From contig NZ_JAANAT010000001.1 of assembly GCF_011089895.1 (NCBI RefSeq), positions 1,922,001 to 1,986,000 on the forward strand: a stretch of 64,000 nucleotides of DNA, written 5' to 3'. The notes beneath the pieces are model-generated. The model saw only the letters and a list, made by a program, of their open reading frames with translations, was not told where the DNA came from and ran no database searches. Below, one piece after another: positions 63,463-64,000 of this stretch. Both the position numbers and the translations under genes were made by a program. The first letter of the stretch is position 1; the number at the start of each line of letters is the position of its first letter. Source of the DNA: Mucilaginibacter inviolabilis (GTDB taxonomy: Bacteria; Bacteroidota; Bacteroidia; Sphingobacteriales; Sphingobacteriaceae).

Positions 63463-64000
63463 ATGCGTATTAAATCCTTAAAAATTCCTGCTTTTGCACT
63501 GCTGTTGATGTTCGTCGGTGCCTGTAAAAAAGACAACAAAAAAGATGTGCCTGGCGTCGGCCAGGCCGAAGTTCAATTCTCATCTACCATCAGTGGTCAG
63601 ATCAAGACCAAGGCGGTAAACGATTCCTGGGAAGCTAATGATGCTATCGGGGTGTTTATGAAAACCGGTACCGGATTAAGTAATGTTTTAGCCGCCAACA
63701 AATCTTATATGACCACTGGCGATGGTACATTCAAAGCATCTTCGACAGACCAGACCATTTATTATCCCGAAGACGGCAGCAAGGCCGATTTCATTGCTTA
63801 TTATCCCTATAAGCAAAGCTTAACCGACGCCAATTACCCGGTTAATGTAACCGACCAATCGGCACAGGGAGCTATTGACCTGATGTACGCCAATAATGCG
63901 ACAGGCTTGAGCAAAACCAACACCAACGCACAACTTGTTTTTGTACACCAGTTATCTAAAATTCAGATTACTGTAAAAAACGGTGTTGGCGTTGCTGATC
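63463..64000 (+). CDS. Fimbrillin-like lipoprotein, N-terminal part (runs off the window)
   Basis: 179 codons from ATG to the window edge with no stop. Lipobox LLMFVGAC near residue 21, a Lys/Asp-rich linker, then strands of the type found in Bacteroidota fimbrillin (FimA/Mfa-like) proteins: FSSTISGQIKTKAVNDSWEA with NDAIGVFMKTGTG, KASSTDQTIYYPEDGSKADF then IAYYPYKQS, and LMYANNATGLSKTN followed by LVFVHQLSKIQITVKN. The pattern D-x-IGVFM, YYP...ADFIAYYPY and H-x-LSKI is the family signature as recalled. It would be anchored on the surface. The C terminus is not visible. Confidence 0.85.
   Translation, partial: MRIKSLKIPAFALLLMFVGACKKDNKKDVPGVGQAEVQFSSTISGQIKTKAVNDSWEANDAIGVFMKTGTGLSNVLAANKSYMTTGDGTFKASSTDQTIYYPEDGSKADFIAYYPYKQSLTDANYPVNVTDQSAQGAIDLMYANNATGLSKTNTNAQLVFVHQLSKIQITVKNGVGVAD

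Overview
The window looks like a chromosomal segment of a Bacteroidota bacterium, most likely a Sphingobacteriaceae soil or plant-associated species of the Mucilaginibacter/Pedobacter type. This is inferred from two SusC/SusD outer-membrane pairs, an ECF sigma/FecR pair, LytTR two-component genes, many lipoproteins, TAnnTTTG-type promoter elements, absence of Shine-Dalgarno sites and a moderately AT-rich composition. No CRISPR array, rRNA, phage module or intact insertion sequence was seen.

Layout. 1-2.7 kb: a START-like protein, a YbiT-type ABC-F ATPase and tRNA-Lys(CTT). 2.9-9.9 kb (minus): SusD, SusC with an STN domain, FecR anti-sigma and ECF sigma, a self-contained cell-surface signalling transporter. 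10-15.5 kb: a divergent MarR regulator and a tripartite efflux operon (HlyD adaptor, universal stress protein, DHA2 MFS pump, TolC). 15.6-20.9 kb: small or unknown membrane ORFs, then a SnoaL-like protein, DODA-type dioxygenase, carboxylesterase and Crp/Fnr regulator, and a DUF1080 protein. 21-25.4 kb: AraC and TetR regulators, OsmC, Asp/Glu racemase, ABM monooxygenase and a luciferase-like oxidoreductase; two near-identical long palindromes flank tetR. 25.4-26.6 kb is a gene graveyard (phospholipase C and TonB-receptor remnants). 26.6-33.9 kb: a pepsin-like lipoprotein, an AraC regulator, a LytS/LytTR pair, an MFS transporter and an orphan paralogous histidine kinase. 34.5-42.8 kb: a Cus-type copper/silver efflux operon whose CusA is split into two overlapping reading frames and which has two CusB-type adaptors. 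43-59.9 kb: a polysaccharide utilisation locus (PUL; SusC, SusD, beta-propeller lipoprotein, clan GH-A enzyme with a CBM9-like tail, double SGNH esterase, GH28, GH36-like) with a membrane-anchored putative regulator on the opposite strand. 60.4-64 kb: a secreted adenosine deaminase, a clostripain-family lipoprotein and the start of a fimbrillin-like lipoprotein running off the window.

How the parts work together. The PUL suggests uptake and breakdown of an acetylated, galactose-bearing pectic glycan: GH28 cuts galacturonan-type backbones, the SGNH protein would remove ester groups, the GH36-like enzyme would remove alpha-galactose, and SusCD would import the products. The specific substrate is inference. 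The Cus operon forms a metal export route whose adaptors and a free small protein share the same heavy-metal-binding motif (YTCxMHP...CPxCGM). 

A dispersed element of about 100-130 bp (four copies, same orientation, each with a terminator-like hairpin) sits in intergenic gaps, and its right half resembles the 3' flank of the tRNA-Lys gene. This, the split CusA, the pepsin-like lipoprotein, the TetR palindromes and the PUL's transmembrane regulator are the observations most worth following. All calls are by eye from sequence; no database search was run.
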